From: JBAXTE01 sp963556065
GTDB taxonomy: Bacteria; Bacteroidota; Bacteroidia; Bacteroidales; WCHB1-69
Direction: 5' to 3'
Assembly (NCBI GenBank): GCA_963556065.3
Contig: CAUVYH020000016.1
Location: 43,598 to 107,597 of the forward strand
DNA length: 64,000 nucleotides
Shown: in pieces, positions 52,055-60,853 of the stretch
Layout of the letters: each line of letters starts with the position of its first letter
How positions within the stretch are numbered: the stretch's first letter is position 1
Notes under the pieces: generated by a model
The model's input: the letters and a program-made list of their open reading frames with translations, nothing else
Databases searched by the model: none
Told to the model about the DNA's origin: nothing
Made by a program: the position numbers and the translations under genes

Positions 52055-53407
52055 TTATATTCCCATTGAAGATCTACCCTTAATTCTACCCGATTTGGTT
52101 AAGCCATCATAGTGACGCATCAATAAATGGCTTTCGATTTGTTGCAATGTATCTAGGACAACACCTACTAAAATAAGTAAAGATGTACCACCATAGAATT
52201 GTGCAAATTGAGTGTTTACCCCAAACAATCTCACAATTGCAGGCATAATAGCGACAAAAGCAAGAAATATTGAGCCTGGAAGTGTAATTCTTGACATTAC
52301 GTTATCAATAAATTCTCCTGTTTTCTTACCTGGTTTTATACCGGGAATAAATCCTCCATTGCGTTTTAAGTCTTCCGCAATTTGGTTTGGATTAATTGTG
52401 ATTGCAGTATAAAAATAGGTAAACGCAACGATCATTAATGCAAATGTAATATTATACGTAAAACTATTAAAATCTGAAAATGCGGAAGCTATGCCCGAAA
52501 GGCTTTCGGAATTAGCAAATTGCAACAATGTAAGCGGTAAAAACATAATTGCCTGGGCAAAAATGATTGGCATTACACCCGCAGCATTTACTTTTAAGGG
52601 TAAATATTGACGTACTCCTCCATATTGTTTATTTCCGACAATTCTTTTGGCATATTGAACCGGAATTTTACGAGTTCCCTGAACCAATAGAATGGTAACA
52701 AGAATAACACCCACTAAAATTGCTAATTCAATAATAAACACCACAAGCCCTCCTCCTTGTTCTTCCATACGTGAAGCAAATTCACCGAATAAAGCAAATG
52801 GCAAACGCGCAATGATACCGATCATAATGATTAATGATATACCATTTCCGATACCTTTATCCGTAATCTTTTCGCCAAGCCACATTACAAACATAGTTCC
52901 GGTAACAAGGACGATAACAGCCGTCACGTAAAACATTATAGAAATGCTGGCATCGGGAATAAACGGATAAAATGCTTGTGAAGGCATTTGGCTTACAATG
53001 TTTGAAATATAAGCAGGAGCCTGTAAACCGGTAACTAATATTGTTAACCAACGAGTAATCTGATTGATTTTCTTTCGTCCGCTCTCTCCTTCTTTTTGAA
53101 GACGTTGAAAATAGGGAACAGCCATACCCATCAACTGAATAACAATAGAAGCAGAAATATAAGGCATAATTCCCAATGCAAAAATAGATGCGTGAGAAAA
53201 TGCTCCGCCCGAGAACATATCAAGTAATCCTAAAAGTCCTTGTTGAGAATTTTGTTTAAAACTTGTGAGCATATTTGCATCAATACCTGGAATTACAATA
53301 TGAGATCCCAAGCGATAAATAATTATGATCAGAATGGTATATACTATTCTTTTTCGTAATTCTTCAATCCTATAGATGTTTTTTAACGTTTCAATCAGTC
53401 GTTTCAT
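52055..53407 (-). CDS. secY: Protein translocase subunit SecY
   Basis: SecY is the channel of the Sec translocon in the inner membrane. The 450-aa protein has ten predicted membrane helices. Known marks are GIDANMLTSF with the plug region (LLGLLDMFSGGAFSHASIFA), YISASIVIQLMG, the cytosolic loop GTRKIPVQYAKRIVGNKQYG and FIPGIKPGKKTGEFID. It follows rplO by 6 bp and is co-expressed with ribosomal proteins. Confidence 0.97.
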   Translation of the reverse strand: MKRLIETLKNIYRIEELRKRIVYTILIIIIYRLGSHIVIPGIDANMLTSFKQNSQQGLLGLLDMFSGGAFSHASIFALGIMPYISASIVIQLMGMAVPYFQRLQKEGESGRKKINQITRWLTILVTGLQAPAYISNIVSQMPSQAFYPFIPDASISIMFYVTAVIVLVTGTMFVMWLGEKITDKGIGNGISLIIMIGIIARLPFALFGEFASRMEEQGGGLVVFIIELAILVGVILVTILLVQGTRKIPVQYAKRIVGNKQYGGVRQYLPLKVNAAGVMPIIFAQAIMFLPLTLLQFANSESLSGIASAFSDFNSFTYNITFALMIVAFTYFYTAITINPNQIAEDLKRNGGFIPGIKPGKKTGEFIDNVMSRITLPGSIFLAFVAIMPAIVRLFGVNTQFAQFYGGTSLLILVGVVLDTLQQIESHLLMRHYDGLTKSGRIKGRSSMGI

Positions 53408-53413
53408 GTAGTT

Positions 53414-53860
53414 TTAGATTTTAGTTGCTGTTCCACCTAGTGTTTCAATAGCAGTAACTGCTGTGCTTGAAAAAGAATTGGCTACTACATTCACTTTAGC
53501 AGTCAATTTTCCTTTTCCGAGAACTTTAAAAATTTCGTTTTTACTGATTAACCCATGTTTTTGTAAAACATCATGATTAAATTCAACGATATTAAAGTTA
53601 TCGTGTAAGCGTTGAAGTGTACTGATATTAATTGCTGTGTATTCAATACGATTGATATTCTTGAAGCCACCTTTTGGAACGCGTCTGTATAAAGGCATTT
53701 GACCGCCTTCAAAACCGCCTTTACTAGAATAACCGGAACGAGATTGGGCTCCTTTATGACCACGAGTAGCTGTACCGCCACCACCAGATCCTTGACCGCG
53801 GCCTAATCTTTTGTTGTCCTTCGTAGAGCCAATTGCGGGTTTTAGATTAGATAAATTCAT
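53414..53860 (-). CDS. rplO: 50S ribosomal protein uL15
   Basis: uL15 has a long basic extension that runs into 23S rRNA. The 148-aa product begins MNLSNLKPAIGSTKDNKRLG, followed by the glycine-rich RGQGSGGGGTATRGHKGAQS and GGFEGGQMPLYRRVPKGGF, then a globular C-terminal part (GKLTAKVNVVANSFS). It lies between rpmD (29 bp) and secY (6 bp). Confidence 0.97.
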   Translation of the reverse strand: MNLSNLKPAIGSTKDNKRLGRGQGSGGGGTATRGHKGAQSRSGYSSKGGFEGGQMPLYRRVPKGGFKNINRIEYTAINISTLQRLHDNFNIVEFNHDVLQKHGLISKNEIFKVLGKGKLTAKVNVVANSFSSTAVTAIETLGGTATKI

Positions 53861-53889
53861 ATTAGTAATTTCTAAGTTCGTTAAAATAA

Positions 53890-54069
53890 TTATATTTCTT
53901 CTACCTTTACAAGGTGCTGTACTTTATTAATCATACCCATAATTTGAGGGGTTCCCTCAACGACAATAGGTCGATTCATACGTGTAATACCCAATGCCAC
54001 TAGCGTACGTTTTTGGCGCGCCGGGCGATCGATACCACTTTTAATTTGAGTGATTTTATACTGTTGCAT
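53890..54069 (-). CDS. rpmD: 50S ribosomal protein uL30
   Basis: This 59-aa protein matches the bacterial uL30 core (YKITQIKSGIDRPARQKRTL, ALGITRMNRPIV, GMINKVQHLVKVEE). I start at ATG 54069 (MQQYKITQ), because the family begins there. An upstream in-frame ATG at 54096 would add nine residues rich in K and I. The gap to rpsE is 90 bp, longer than most in this cluster, and I see no promoter in it. Confidence 0.95.
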   Translation of the reverse strand: MQQYKITQIKSGIDRPARQKRTLVALGITRMNRPIVVEGTPQIMGMINKVQHLVKVEEI

Positions 54070-54159
54070 TGCAATTAATTTTATTTTTTTATACAAAAAC
54101 GTGCAAATTTATAAAAAATCTACATATTTACAAAATAATCCGTTGAAAGATTTAACCGG

Positions 54160-54678
54160 TTATCCGTTAAACACCTTGTTAAGATCTATTCCACGAAGTT
54201 GTGCGATAGTATATGGATCACGCATTTGAGCAAGTGCATCAAAAGTAGCTTTTACCACACTGTGTGGGTTTGAAGATCCTTTTGATTTTGCAAGCACGTC
54301 CTTTACACCAACACTTTCCAATACAGCACGCATAGCACCGCCAGCGATTACTCCTGTTCCAGGAGCTGCAGGGCGTAGAAGCACTAATGCTCCGCTATAT
54401 TTGCCTTCTTGAGTGTGAGGAACAGTTCCTTTTAACACTGGAACTTTAATTAGATTTTTCTTAGCATCATCAATGCCTTTTGCGATAGCAGCGGTAACTT
54501 CCTTTGCTTTACCTAATCCATATCCAACAACACCGTTTTCGTTTCCAACAACAACAATTGCGGAAAAACTGAACGTACGTCCACCTTTAGTTACTTTGGT
54601 AACGCGCTGGATACTTACTAAACGATCTTTAAATTCGATATCGCTTGATTTTACTTTTTTAACATTTACGTTTGGCAT
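54160..54678 (-). CDS. rpsE: 30S ribosomal protein uS5
   Basis: uS5 helps decoding accuracy and mRNA unwinding at the entry channel. The 172-aa product has the double-stranded RNA-binding-like N-terminal domain (LVSIQRVTKVTKGGRTFSFS, VVVGNENGVVGYGLGKAKE) and the C-terminal domain (LLRPAAPGTGVIAGGAMRAV, KSKGSSNPHSVVKATFDAL). It lies 9 bp after rplR. Confidence 0.97.
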   Translation of the reverse strand: MPNVNVKKVKSSDIEFKDRLVSIQRVTKVTKGGRTFSFSAIVVVGNENGVVGYGLGKAKEVTAAIAKGIDDAKKNLIKVPVLKGTVPHTQEGKYSGALVLLRPAAPGTGVIAGGAMRAVLESVGVKDVLAKSKGSSNPHSVVKATFDALAQMRDPYTIAQLRGIDLNKVFNG

Positions 54679-54687
54679 AGCTTATAA

Positions 54688-55050
54688 TTAGAATATTAAA
54701 CCACCTTCTCTAGCACCTTCCGCTAAAGATTTAACTCGACCATGATATAGATAGCCGTTTCTGTCAAAAACGACTGTTGTAATTCCTGCTTCCAAAGCAC
54801 GTTCCGCTAAATTTTTTCCAACTAACCTAGCTTTTTCACTTTTAGTAACTTTAGATTCACTAATTGCAGGAATTGCAGAAGACGAAGCAATAACTGTCTT
54901 TCCATTTAAATCATCTATAATTTGAGCATAGATTTGTTTATTGCTGCGATATACAGACAAGCGCATCCGATCGGGAGTACCCTTAACATCTTTGCGAATT
55001 CTCTGTTTAATTCGAATTCTTCTGAATTCTTTTTTATTTTTAATAGCCAT
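54688..55050 (-). CDS. rplR: 50S ribosomal protein uL18
   Basis: uL18 binds 5S rRNA and docks it in the central protuberance. The 120-aa protein shows a basic start (KNKKEFRRIRIKQRIRKDVK), then RMRLSVYRSNKQIYAQIIDD and the end YHGRVKSLAEGAREGGLIF, the family signature. It lies between rplF (33 bp) and rpsE (9 bp). Confidence 0.97.
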   Translation of the reverse strand: MAIKNKKEFRRIRIKQRIRKDVKGTPDRMRLSVYRSNKQIYAQIIDDLNGKTVIASSSAIPAISESKVTKSEKARLVGKNLAERALEAGITTVVFDRNGYLYHGRVKSLAEGAREGGLIF

Positions 55051-55083
55051 TTCTCAATTTTATTAATTCGTTTTCTTAATACA

Positions 55084-55641
55084 TTACTTTTTCTCAGCGG
55101 ATTTACCTGCTTTTTTACGAAGAACTTCACCTTGAAAACGGATCCCTTTTCCTTTGTATGGTTCGGGTTTACGATAAGAGCGAATTTTTGCAGCCACCTG
55201 TCCTAAAAGTTGTTTATCTATACTTTTAAGAATGATAGTTGGGGTTTTACCTTTTTCTGCAGTAGTCTCAACTTTTATCTCATTTGGAAGTTGAAAAATA
55301 ATGTTGTGAGAATATCCCAATGCTAAATCTAAAAGCTGTCCGTTAGCTGTAGCTTTATAACCAACGCCAACAACTTCCTGAACAATAGTAAAACCTTCGG
55401 ATACACCTTTAACCATATTGTAAACCAATGCTCTGTAAAGACCGTGCATTGCTCTATGACGTTGTTGTTCTGTGGCTCTAACTAAAGTAAGTGTACCGTC
55501 TTCGACATGTAAAGTAATTGCAGGATCAACGGCTTGTGTAAGTTCTCCAAGAGGACCTTTTACGGTTACTACATTGTTTTTATTAACAACGATTTCAACG
55601 CCTTTAGGCAATGATATAGGAAGTTTTCCAATTCTTGACAT
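55084..55641 (-). CDS. rplF: 50S ribosomal protein uL6
   Basis: uL6 lies near the factor-binding site of the large subunit. The 185-aa two-domain protein begins MSRIGKLPISLPKGVEIVVN, has VKGPLGELTQAVDPAI and RAMHGLYRALVYNMVKGVSE in the middle, and ends in the 23S-binding region IRSYRKPEPYKGKGIRF. It follows rpsH by 18 bp. Confidence 0.97.
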   Translation of the reverse strand: MSRIGKLPISLPKGVEIVVNKNNVVTVKGPLGELTQAVDPAITLHVEDGTLTLVRATEQQRHRAMHGLYRALVYNMVKGVSEGFTIVQEVVGVGYKATANGQLLDLALGYSHNIIFQLPNEIKVETTAEKGKTPTIILKSIDKQLLGQVAAKIRSYRKPEPYKGKGIRFQGEVLRKKAGKSAEKK

Positions 55642-55659
55642 TCTATTTTCCTCCTTTAA

Positions 55660-56058
55660 TTAGCTAATATAACAAATAACTTCACCGCCCACATTGTTCA
55701 ATCGGGCTTCTTTATCTGACAAAAGGCCTTTTGACGTAGAGATTATCGCAATCCCCAAACCATTTAAAACACGAGGCAAATTATCGGCTGAAACATAACG
55801 TCTCAAACCAGGTTTACTTATGCGCTCAAGTGTTTTAATAGCACTTTGCTTTGTACCGGGATGGTATTTCAATGCAATTTTAATGATTCCCGGATTTGTG
55901 TCATCCTCAAATTTATAATTAAGGATATATCCTTTTTCAAACAAAATCTTGGTGATTTCTTTTTTAATGTTTGAAGTAGGTACTTCTACCATCCTATGAT
56001 TCGCCATCACGGCATTACGTATTCTGGTTAAGTAATCTGAAATTGGATCAGTGTTCAT
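55660..56058 (-). CDS. rpsH: 30S ribosomal protein uS8
   Basis: uS8 binds the central domain of 16S rRNA and in many bacteria represses the spc operon by binding its mRNA. The 132-aa product has DPISDYLTRIRNAVMANHRM at the start, LKYHPGTKQSAIKTLERISK in the middle and IAIISTSKGLLSDKEAR near the end. It lies between rpsN (26 bp) and rplF (18 bp). Confidence 0.97.
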   Translation of the reverse strand: MNTDPISDYLTRIRNAVMANHRMVEVPTSNIKKEITKILFEKGYILNYKFEDDTNPGIIKIALKYHPGTKQSAIKTLERISKPGLRRYVSADNLPRVLNGLGIAIISTSKGLLSDKEARLNNVGGEVICYIS

Positions 56059-56084
56059 TTCTTAGATCTTTTTTTTAAATAATA

Positions 56085-56354
56085 TTACCAACTTGCTTTT
56101 TTAACTCCCGGTATAAGTCCTTGAGATGCCATTTCTCTGAAATTGATACGTGAAATACCAAATTCCCTCATGTAACCTTTCGGACGACCCGTTAACTGAC
56201 AACGATTGTGTTTTCTAATAGGGTTTGCATTGTATGGTAATTTTTGCAACCCAATATAGTCACCAGCTTCTTTCAGAGCATTTCGTTTGGCTTCAAATTT
56301 ATCAGCCATTTTTGCTCGTTTAATTTCGCGAGCTTTAATTGATTCCTTTGCCAT
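56085..56354 (-). CDS. rpsN: 30S ribosomal protein uS14 (zinc-free form)
   Basis: uS14 sits in the 30S head next to uS3 and uS10. The 89-aa product has the long form of the family, with one cysteine (NPIRKHNRCQLTGRPKGYMR) and no CxxC pairs, so it does not bind zinc. It ends REMASQGLIPGVKKASW. It follows rplE by 11 bp. Confidence 0.97.
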   Translation of the reverse strand: MAKESIKAREIKRAKMADKFEAKRNALKEAGDYIGLQKLPYNANPIRKHNRCQLTGRPKGYMREFGISRINFREMASQGLIPGVKKASW

Positions 56355-56365
56355 TTATGTAATCT

Positions 56366-56920
56366 TTATTTTTGATTTTTAAAAGGTAAACCAAAATGTT
56401 TCAACAAGGACATACATTCTGCATCAGTTTTAGCTGTTGTAACAAAAGTAATATCCATCCCATTAATTTTCATGATTTTATCAATTTCCAATTCTGGAAA
56501 AATAATTTGTTCGGATACGCCTAAGGTGTAATTACCTTTGCCATCAAATCCTTTATCATTAATCCCTTTAAAATCACGAATACGAGGAATCGAAACAGAA
56601 ACCAAACGATCTAAAAATTCATACATTCTATCTCCGCGAAGAGTAACACGAGCGCCGATTGGCATCCCTCTTCTCAACTTAAAGTTGGAAATATCCTTTT
56701 TAGACTTTGTAGGCACAGCCTTTTGACCGGCAATAGTCGTCATTTCTACAAGTGCAGTATCTAATATCTTTTTGTCTGCAATAGCAGATCCTAAACCTTG
56801 GTTTAAAGATATTTTGAGCAACTTAGGCACTCTCATAACCGTTTTAAACTGGAACTCTTCGGTTAGAACCGGAATGATTTCTTGATAATATTTATCTTTT
56901 AATCTTGGTGAATAAGCCAT
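56366..56920 (-). CDS. rplE: 50S ribosomal protein uL5
   Basis: uL5 binds 5S rRNA and touches P-site tRNA and the small-subunit head. The 184-aa product shows PKLLKISLNQGLGSAIADKK, the segment PTKSKKDISNFKLRRGMPIG, and RIRDFKGINDKGFDGKGNYT. Its start ATG shares one base with the rplX stop codon region (overlap at 56920), which suggests coupled translation. Confidence 0.97.
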   Translation of the reverse strand: MAYSPRLKDKYYQEIIPVLTEEFQFKTVMRVPKLLKISLNQGLGSAIADKKILDTALVEMTTIAGQKAVPTKSKKDISNFKLRRGMPIGARVTLRGDRMYEFLDRLVSVSIPRIRDFKGINDKGFDGKGNYTLGVSEQIIFPELEIDKIMKINGMDITFVTTAKTDAECMSLLKHFGLPFKNQK

Positions 56921-57240
56921 TATTTAATCTCCTCTCCACTTTTTTTGGAATAACGAACTAATTTTCCTTCGGAATTAATACGGCGACCGATTCGTGTTGC
57001 CACACCCTTTGCTTCAACAAGCATAAGGTTTGAGATGTTAATTGGTGCTTCAATCTTAGCAATACCTCCCTGTGGCATTTTAGCGTTAGGTTTGGTATGT
57101 TTTGAGATGATGTTTACACCTTCAACAATCGCACGAAGTTTTGAGACTTCTACTTTGAGGACTTTTCCTGTCATTCCCCTAGAGTCACCGGCTATAACTT
57201 TTACCGTATCTCCTTTTTTAATATGCAATTTAGCGCACAT
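56920..57240 (-). CDS. rplX: 50S ribosomal protein uL24
   Basis: uL24 starts assembly of the large subunit and lies at the tunnel exit. The 106-aa KOW-domain protein shows LHIKKGDTVKVIAGDSRGMT, then EGVNIISKHTKPNAKMPQGG and ATRIGRRINSEGKLVRYSKK. It is 23 bp past rplN and overlaps the start of rplE by one base. Confidence 0.97.
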   Translation of the reverse strand: MCAKLHIKKGDTVKVIAGDSRGMTGKVLKVEVSKLRAIVEGVNIISKHTKPNAKMPQGGIAKIEAPINISNLMLVEAKGVATRIGRRINSEGKLVRYSKKSGEEIK

Positions 57241-57263
57241 AACTTGATGTTTTTCTCTTACTA

Positions 57264-57632
57264 TTAAAGCACTTCTGGTGCTAATGATACTATTTTCATA
57301 AATTGTTTTTCACGTAGTTCACGTGCAACGGGTCCAAAGATACGTGTTCCACGTAACTCTTCGGTAGCTGTAAGAAGAACGCAAGCATTATCATCGAAGC
57401 GGATATAGCTTCCATCTTTTCTGCGAACTTCTTTTTTAGTTCTAACTATTACTGCTTTCGATACAGTACCTTTTTTAACAGTACCGGATGGGATCGCATC
57501 TTTAATCGAAACAATAATTTTATCGCCAACAGAGGCATAACGTTTTTTAGTACCGCCAAGTACTCTAATGCACAAAACTTCTTTTGCGCCACTATTGTCG
57601 GCTACTCTTAATCTTGATTCTTGTTGTATCAT
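57264..57632 (-). CDS. rplN: 50S ribosomal protein uL14
   Basis: uL14 forms an inter-subunit bridge and binds the silencing factor RsfS. The 122-aa protein shows the family start MIQQESRLRVADNSGAKEVL, the middle KAVIVRTKKEVRRKDGSYIR and the end GTRIFGPVARELREKQFMKI. It starts 2 bp after the rpsQ stop. Confidence 0.98.
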   Translation of the reverse strand: MIQQESRLRVADNSGAKEVLCIRVLGGTKKRYASVGDKIIVSIKDAIPSGTVKKGTVSKAVIVRTKKEVRRKDGSYIRFDDNACVLLTATEELRGTRIFGPVARELREKQFMKIVSLAPEVL

Positions 57633-57634
57633 AA

Positions 57635-57889
57635 CTACTTAGCTCTTTCAATAATTTCTACTAATCTCCAGCGCTTGCTTTTGCTCAAAGGCCGGGTTTC
57701 CATAATACGTACGGTGTCACCGATATTGCAATCATTATTTTCATCATGAGCTGCAAATTTGGTAGTTTTCTTCAAAAACTTGCCGTATTTGGCGTGTTTC
57801 AATTTTCTTTCAACTTGAACCACGATAGTTTTCTGCATTTTATTGCTAACTACGATACCTTCCCTTACTTTTCTTAAATTACGTTCCAT
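57635..57889 (-). CDS. rpsQ: 30S ribosomal protein uS17
   Basis: uS17 is a primary binder of the 5' domain of 16S rRNA. The 84-aa OB-fold protein starts at ATG 57889 (MERNLRKVREGIVVSNKMQK). The frame is open 26 codons further into rpmC, but that part is not homologous. KYGKFLKKTTKFAAHDENND and the end TRPLSKSKRWRLVEIIERAK complete the family pattern. It lies 19 bp after rpmC. Confidence 0.96.
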   Translation of the reverse strand: MERNLRKVREGIVVSNKMQKTIVVQVERKLKHAKYGKFLKKTTKFAAHDENNDCNIGDTVRIMETRPLSKSKRWRLVEIIERAK

Positions 57890-57908
57890 ATAAGGTTTCT
57901 TGTTTTTA

Positions 57909-58115
57909 TTATGCCTTAGCGCTATTTTGGTTCTTACGTTTTGTAAGTTCCGTTTTAAAGCGGGCAATTGTTTTACGGTACTCTTTTATTTTTTTGGGAT
58001 TTTCTATTGGAGTAACAGCATGATTAATTTTTAATTTAACCAACTGTTTTTTTTCATCCTCTAGTCTTTCAAGAAGATCATTCATTGAAAGCTCATTAAT
58101 TTCGCTTTGTTTCAT
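57909..58115 (-). CDS. rpmC: 50S ribosomal protein uL29
   Basis: uL29 is a two-helix protein at the tunnel exit, where chaperones and targeting factors dock. The 68-aa product shows INELSMNDLLERLEDEKKQL and KINHAVTPIENPKKIKEYRK, and ends with a short basic tail. It lies 5 bp after rplP. Confidence 0.96.
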   Translation of the reverse strand: MKQSEINELSMNDLLERLEDEKKQLVKLKINHAVTPIENPKKIKEYRKTIARFKTELTKRKNQNSAKA

Positions 58116-58120
58116 TGCTC

Positions 58121-58549
58121 TTAAATTGTTTCTTCTGTATAATCTCTTCTTACTACAAATGAAGTGGTAACGGGCAATTTCTGAGCGGCTAATCGAAGAG
58201 CTTCTTTAGCTACTGCCATTGGAACGCCTTCTGCTTCAAAAAGAATTCTCCCTGGAGAAATACGTGCAACAAATAATTCAGGTGCACCTTTCCCTTTACC
58301 CATACGTACTTCGGCGGGCTTTTTAGTTACAGGCTTATCCGGAAATATTCTAATCCATATTTGCCCCTCTCTTTTCATATAACGGGTCATAGCCTGACGT
58401 GCAGCTTCTATTTGACGTCCTGTCATCCAGCATTCTTCCAGTGATTTCAATGCAAATGATCCAAAAGCGATCTCGCTTCCTCGTTTTGCAAACCCTTTCA
58501 TCTTGCCTTTTTGCTGCTTTCTAAATTTAGTCTTTTTTGGTTGTAACAT
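58121..58549 (-). CDS. rplP: 50S ribosomal protein uL16
   Basis: uL16 lies near the peptidyl-transferase centre and the A-site tRNA elbow. The 142-aa product begins MLQPKKTKFRKQQKGKMKGF, has EAARQAMTRYMKREGQIWIR and FPDKPVTKKPAEVRMGKGKG, and ends at AAQKLPVTTSFVVRRDY. It lies 37 bp after rpsC. Confidence 0.97.
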   Translation of the reverse strand: MLQPKKTKFRKQQKGKMKGFAKRGSEIAFGSFALKSLEECWMTGRQIEAARQAMTRYMKREGQIWIRIFPDKPVTKKPAEVRMGKGKGAPELFVARISPGRILFEAEGVPMAVAKEALRLAAQKLPVTTSFVVRRDYTEETI

Positions 58550-58586
58550 CGATATTTAATTTAATCGTTGATGTAATCTCTTTTGA

Positions 58587-59312
58587 TTATTTTCTTCTGC
58601 GTTGTGGCCTTCTATTGTTCACATTGCCACCACCAAAAGAAGATTTGTTGTCTTTTTCGTCGAGATTGGTGGTGAAAAGATCTTTCTTTCCATAAACCAA
58701 TCCTTTACAGATCCACACTTTAACTCCGATACGACCATAAGTAGTGTGTGCTTCTGCAAGAGAATAATCGATTTCTGCACGAAGAGTATGTAACGGAGTT
58801 CTACCTTCTTTAAAGTGTTCGCTACGTGCCATTTCAGCGCCGCCAACACGACCGGAGATAGAAACTTTGATTCCTTCCGCACCGGTTCTCATCGTTGATG
58901 CGATAGATGTTTTTACAGCTTTACGATACGAAACTCTTCCTTCTATTTGTTTTGCAATGTTTTGAGCAACCAAAACAGCATCCAATTCAGGACGTTTAAT
59001 TTCAGAAATATTTATCTGAATATCTTTGTTCGTAACTTTTTTAAGCTCTTCTTTTAATTTATCTACTTCCTGACCACCTTTACCAATGATTAAACCTGGA
59101 CGTGCAGTATTAATTGTAATGGTAACGATTTTTAAAGTTCTTTCGATATAAATTTTTGAAACTCCTGCCTTTTGAAGACGGGCGTTTAAGTACTGTCTAA
59201 TTTTGAAATCTTCAATTAGTTTTGCATCATAATTTTTGCCACCAAACCAATTTGAATCCCAACCTCTAACGATACCAAGTCTTAGACTTATTGGATTTAC
59301 TTTTTGTCCCAT
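58587..59312 (-). CDS. rpsC: 30S ribosomal protein uS3
   Basis: uS3 forms part of the mRNA entry site and its helicase. The 241-aa product has MGQKVNPISLRLGIVRGWDS at the start, the KH domain (NTARPGLIIGKGGQEVDKLK) and the C-terminal domain (RVGGAEMARSEHFKEGRTPL, VWICKGLVYGKKD), with a G/N/R-rich tail (GGGNVNNRRPQRRRK). It lies 4 bp after rplV. Confidence 0.97.
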   Translation of the reverse strand: MGQKVNPISLRLGIVRGWDSNWFGGKNYDAKLIEDFKIRQYLNARLQKAGVSKIYIERTLKIVTITINTARPGLIIGKGGQEVDKLKEELKKVTNKDIQINISEIKRPELDAVLVAQNIAKQIEGRVSYRKAVKTSIASTMRTGAEGIKVSISGRVGGAEMARSEHFKEGRTPLHTLRAEIDYSLAEAHTTYGRIGVKVWICKGLVYGKKDLFTTNLDEKDNKSSFGGGNVNNRRPQRRRK

Positions 59313-59316
59313 TTAC

Positions 59317-59712
59317 TTAATTTTTACTGTCAATGATTAATGTAACGTGGTTTGAGCGCTTTCTAACTCTGTATGCACGACCTTGAGGTGCGGTATGAAT
59401 TCGTTTAAGCATTTTTCCACCATCTACGAAAATTTCTTTGATGTACAAATTTGCATCTTCTAATCTTGCTCCTTCGTTTTTCTGTTGCCAGTTGGCAATT
59501 GCGGAAAGTAAAAGTTTGCGAAGTTTTTCTGATGATTCTTTGCTGCTATATTTCAAGACATTCAAAGCTGGTTCAACCTTCATCCCTCGAATCAGATCTG
59601 CCATTAATCGAGTTTTACGGGGCGATGTTGGGTTATTAACCAAACGAGCCATATAGGTGCTTTTTTTGGTTTCTTTATTTATCTCGGCTCTTAAGCGTTT
59701 ACGTGCTCCCAT
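59317..59712 (-). CDS. rplV: 50S ribosomal protein uL22
   Basis: uL22 lines the peptide exit tunnel with a long beta hairpin, a site of macrolide resistance changes. The 131-aa product has an N-terminal extension of about 20 residues (MGARKRLRAEINKETKKSTY) before the core (ARLVNNPTSPRKTRLMADLI). The hairpin is in MLKRIHTAPQGRAYRVRKRS. It lies 15 bp after rpsS. Confidence 0.96.
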   Translation of the reverse strand: MGARKRLRAEINKETKKSTYMARLVNNPTSPRKTRLMADLIRGMKVEPALNVLKYSSKESSEKLRKLLLSAIANWQQKNEGARLEDANLYIKEIFVDGGKMLKRIHTAPQGRAYRVRKRSNHVTLIIDSKN

Positions 59713-59727
59713 TGTTTTACTATTTTC

Positions 59728-60006
59728 TTATTTTTTGCCTTTATCTTTATTACCTGCATGTCCCCTAAAGTTACGTGTAGGGGAAAACTCTCCGAGTTTA
59801 TGCCCTACCATATTTTCAGTAACATACACGGGGATAAACTTATTGCCATTATGAACGGCAATAGTTTGACCAACGAAATCGGGAGTAATCATTGATGCAC
59901 GCGACCATGTTTTAATTGTTCCTTTTTTTCCCGATTCTTGTGCTTCTAAAACTCGTTTTTCGAGTTTATAATGAACATACGGTCCTTTTTTTAACGAACG
60001 GCTCAT
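59728..60006 (-). CDS. rpsS: 30S ribosomal protein uS19
   Basis: uS19 lies in the 30S head next to uS13 and touches A-site tRNA. The 92-aa product begins MSRSLKKGPYVHYKLEKRVL, has TIKTWSRASMITPDFVGQTI and PVYVTENMVGHKLGEFSPTR, and ends with a basic tail. It lies 18 bp after rplB. Confidence 0.97.
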   Translation of the reverse strand: MSRSLKKGPYVHYKLEKRVLEAQESGKKGTIKTWSRASMITPDFVGQTIAVHNGNKFIPVYVTENMVGHKLGEFSPTRNFRGHAGNKDKGKK

Positions 60007-60024
60007 AAATTGTTTCCTTTATCG

Positions 60025-60849
60025 TTATTTTTTTCTACTTTCTAAAATATATCTGTTTGATCTGCTCTTTGGAGATCTGGTCTTGTAACCCTTAGCTGGT
60101 AACCCCTTACGTGAGCGTGGATGACCTCCTGAAGAACGTCCTTCACCTCCACCCATTGGATGATCAACCGGATTCATTACAACACCACGTACTCGCGGAC
60201 GGCGACCTTGCCAACGCGAACGACCTGCTTTTCCCGATACTTCAAGATTATGCTCAACGTTTGAACACATTCCTATCGTAGCTTTGCATGTAGTCAATAT
60301 CATACGTGTTTCACCCGAAGGTAATTTAACGATTGCATATTTTCCATCACGCGACAATAGCTGAGCATAAGCCCCGGCACTACGTGCCATTTTTGCTCCT
60401 TGTCCGGGACGCAATTCGATATTGTGGATTACAGTACCAAAAGGCACTTCAGCTAAATAAAGTGAATTTCCCAAATCGGGAGAAACGCCGGCACCCGCTA
60501 ACAGCACTTGTCCTACTTGTAGTCCATGTGGTGCTACGATATAGCGTTTTTCACCATCTGCATAAGCCAATAATGCAATTCGAGCCGAACGGTTTGGATC
60601 GTATTCGATTGATTTAACGGTTGCAGGAATGTTCTCTTTATCTCGTTTAAAATCTATGACACGATACATTTTCTTGTGACCTCCTCCAAGGTATCTCATT
60701 GTCATCTTACCCGTATTGTTTCTACCACCTGAGCGTCTTTGAGGAGCTAATAAGCTTTTCTCCGGTGTTGCTGTAGTTATTTCGTCAAACGTGCTTATTA
60801 ATTTAAAACGTTGACCGGGTGTTACTGGATTGAATTTCTTTAAAGCCAT
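60025..60849 (-). CDS. rplB: 50S ribosomal protein uL2
   Basis: uL2 is needed for peptidyl-transferase activity and subunit joining. The 274-aa product has the N-terminal OB fold, the SH3-like domain (IELRPGQGAKMARSAGAYAQ) and the catalytic-region signature RGVVMNPVDHPMGGGEGRSS, with the C-terminal basic tail (KGLPAKGYKTRSPKSRSNRY). It lies 4 bp after rplW. Confidence 0.98.
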   Translation of the reverse strand: MALKKFNPVTPGQRFKLISTFDEITTATPEKSLLAPQRRSGGRNNTGKMTMRYLGGGHKKMYRVIDFKRDKENIPATVKSIEYDPNRSARIALLAYADGEKRYIVAPHGLQVGQVLLAGAGVSPDLGNSLYLAEVPFGTVIHNIELRPGQGAKMARSAGAYAQLLSRDGKYAIVKLPSGETRMILTTCKATIGMCSNVEHNLEVSGKAGRSRWQGRRPRVRGVVMNPVDHPMGGGEGRSSGGHPRSRKGLPAKGYKTRSPKSRSNRYILESRKK

Positions 60850-60853
60850 TTAC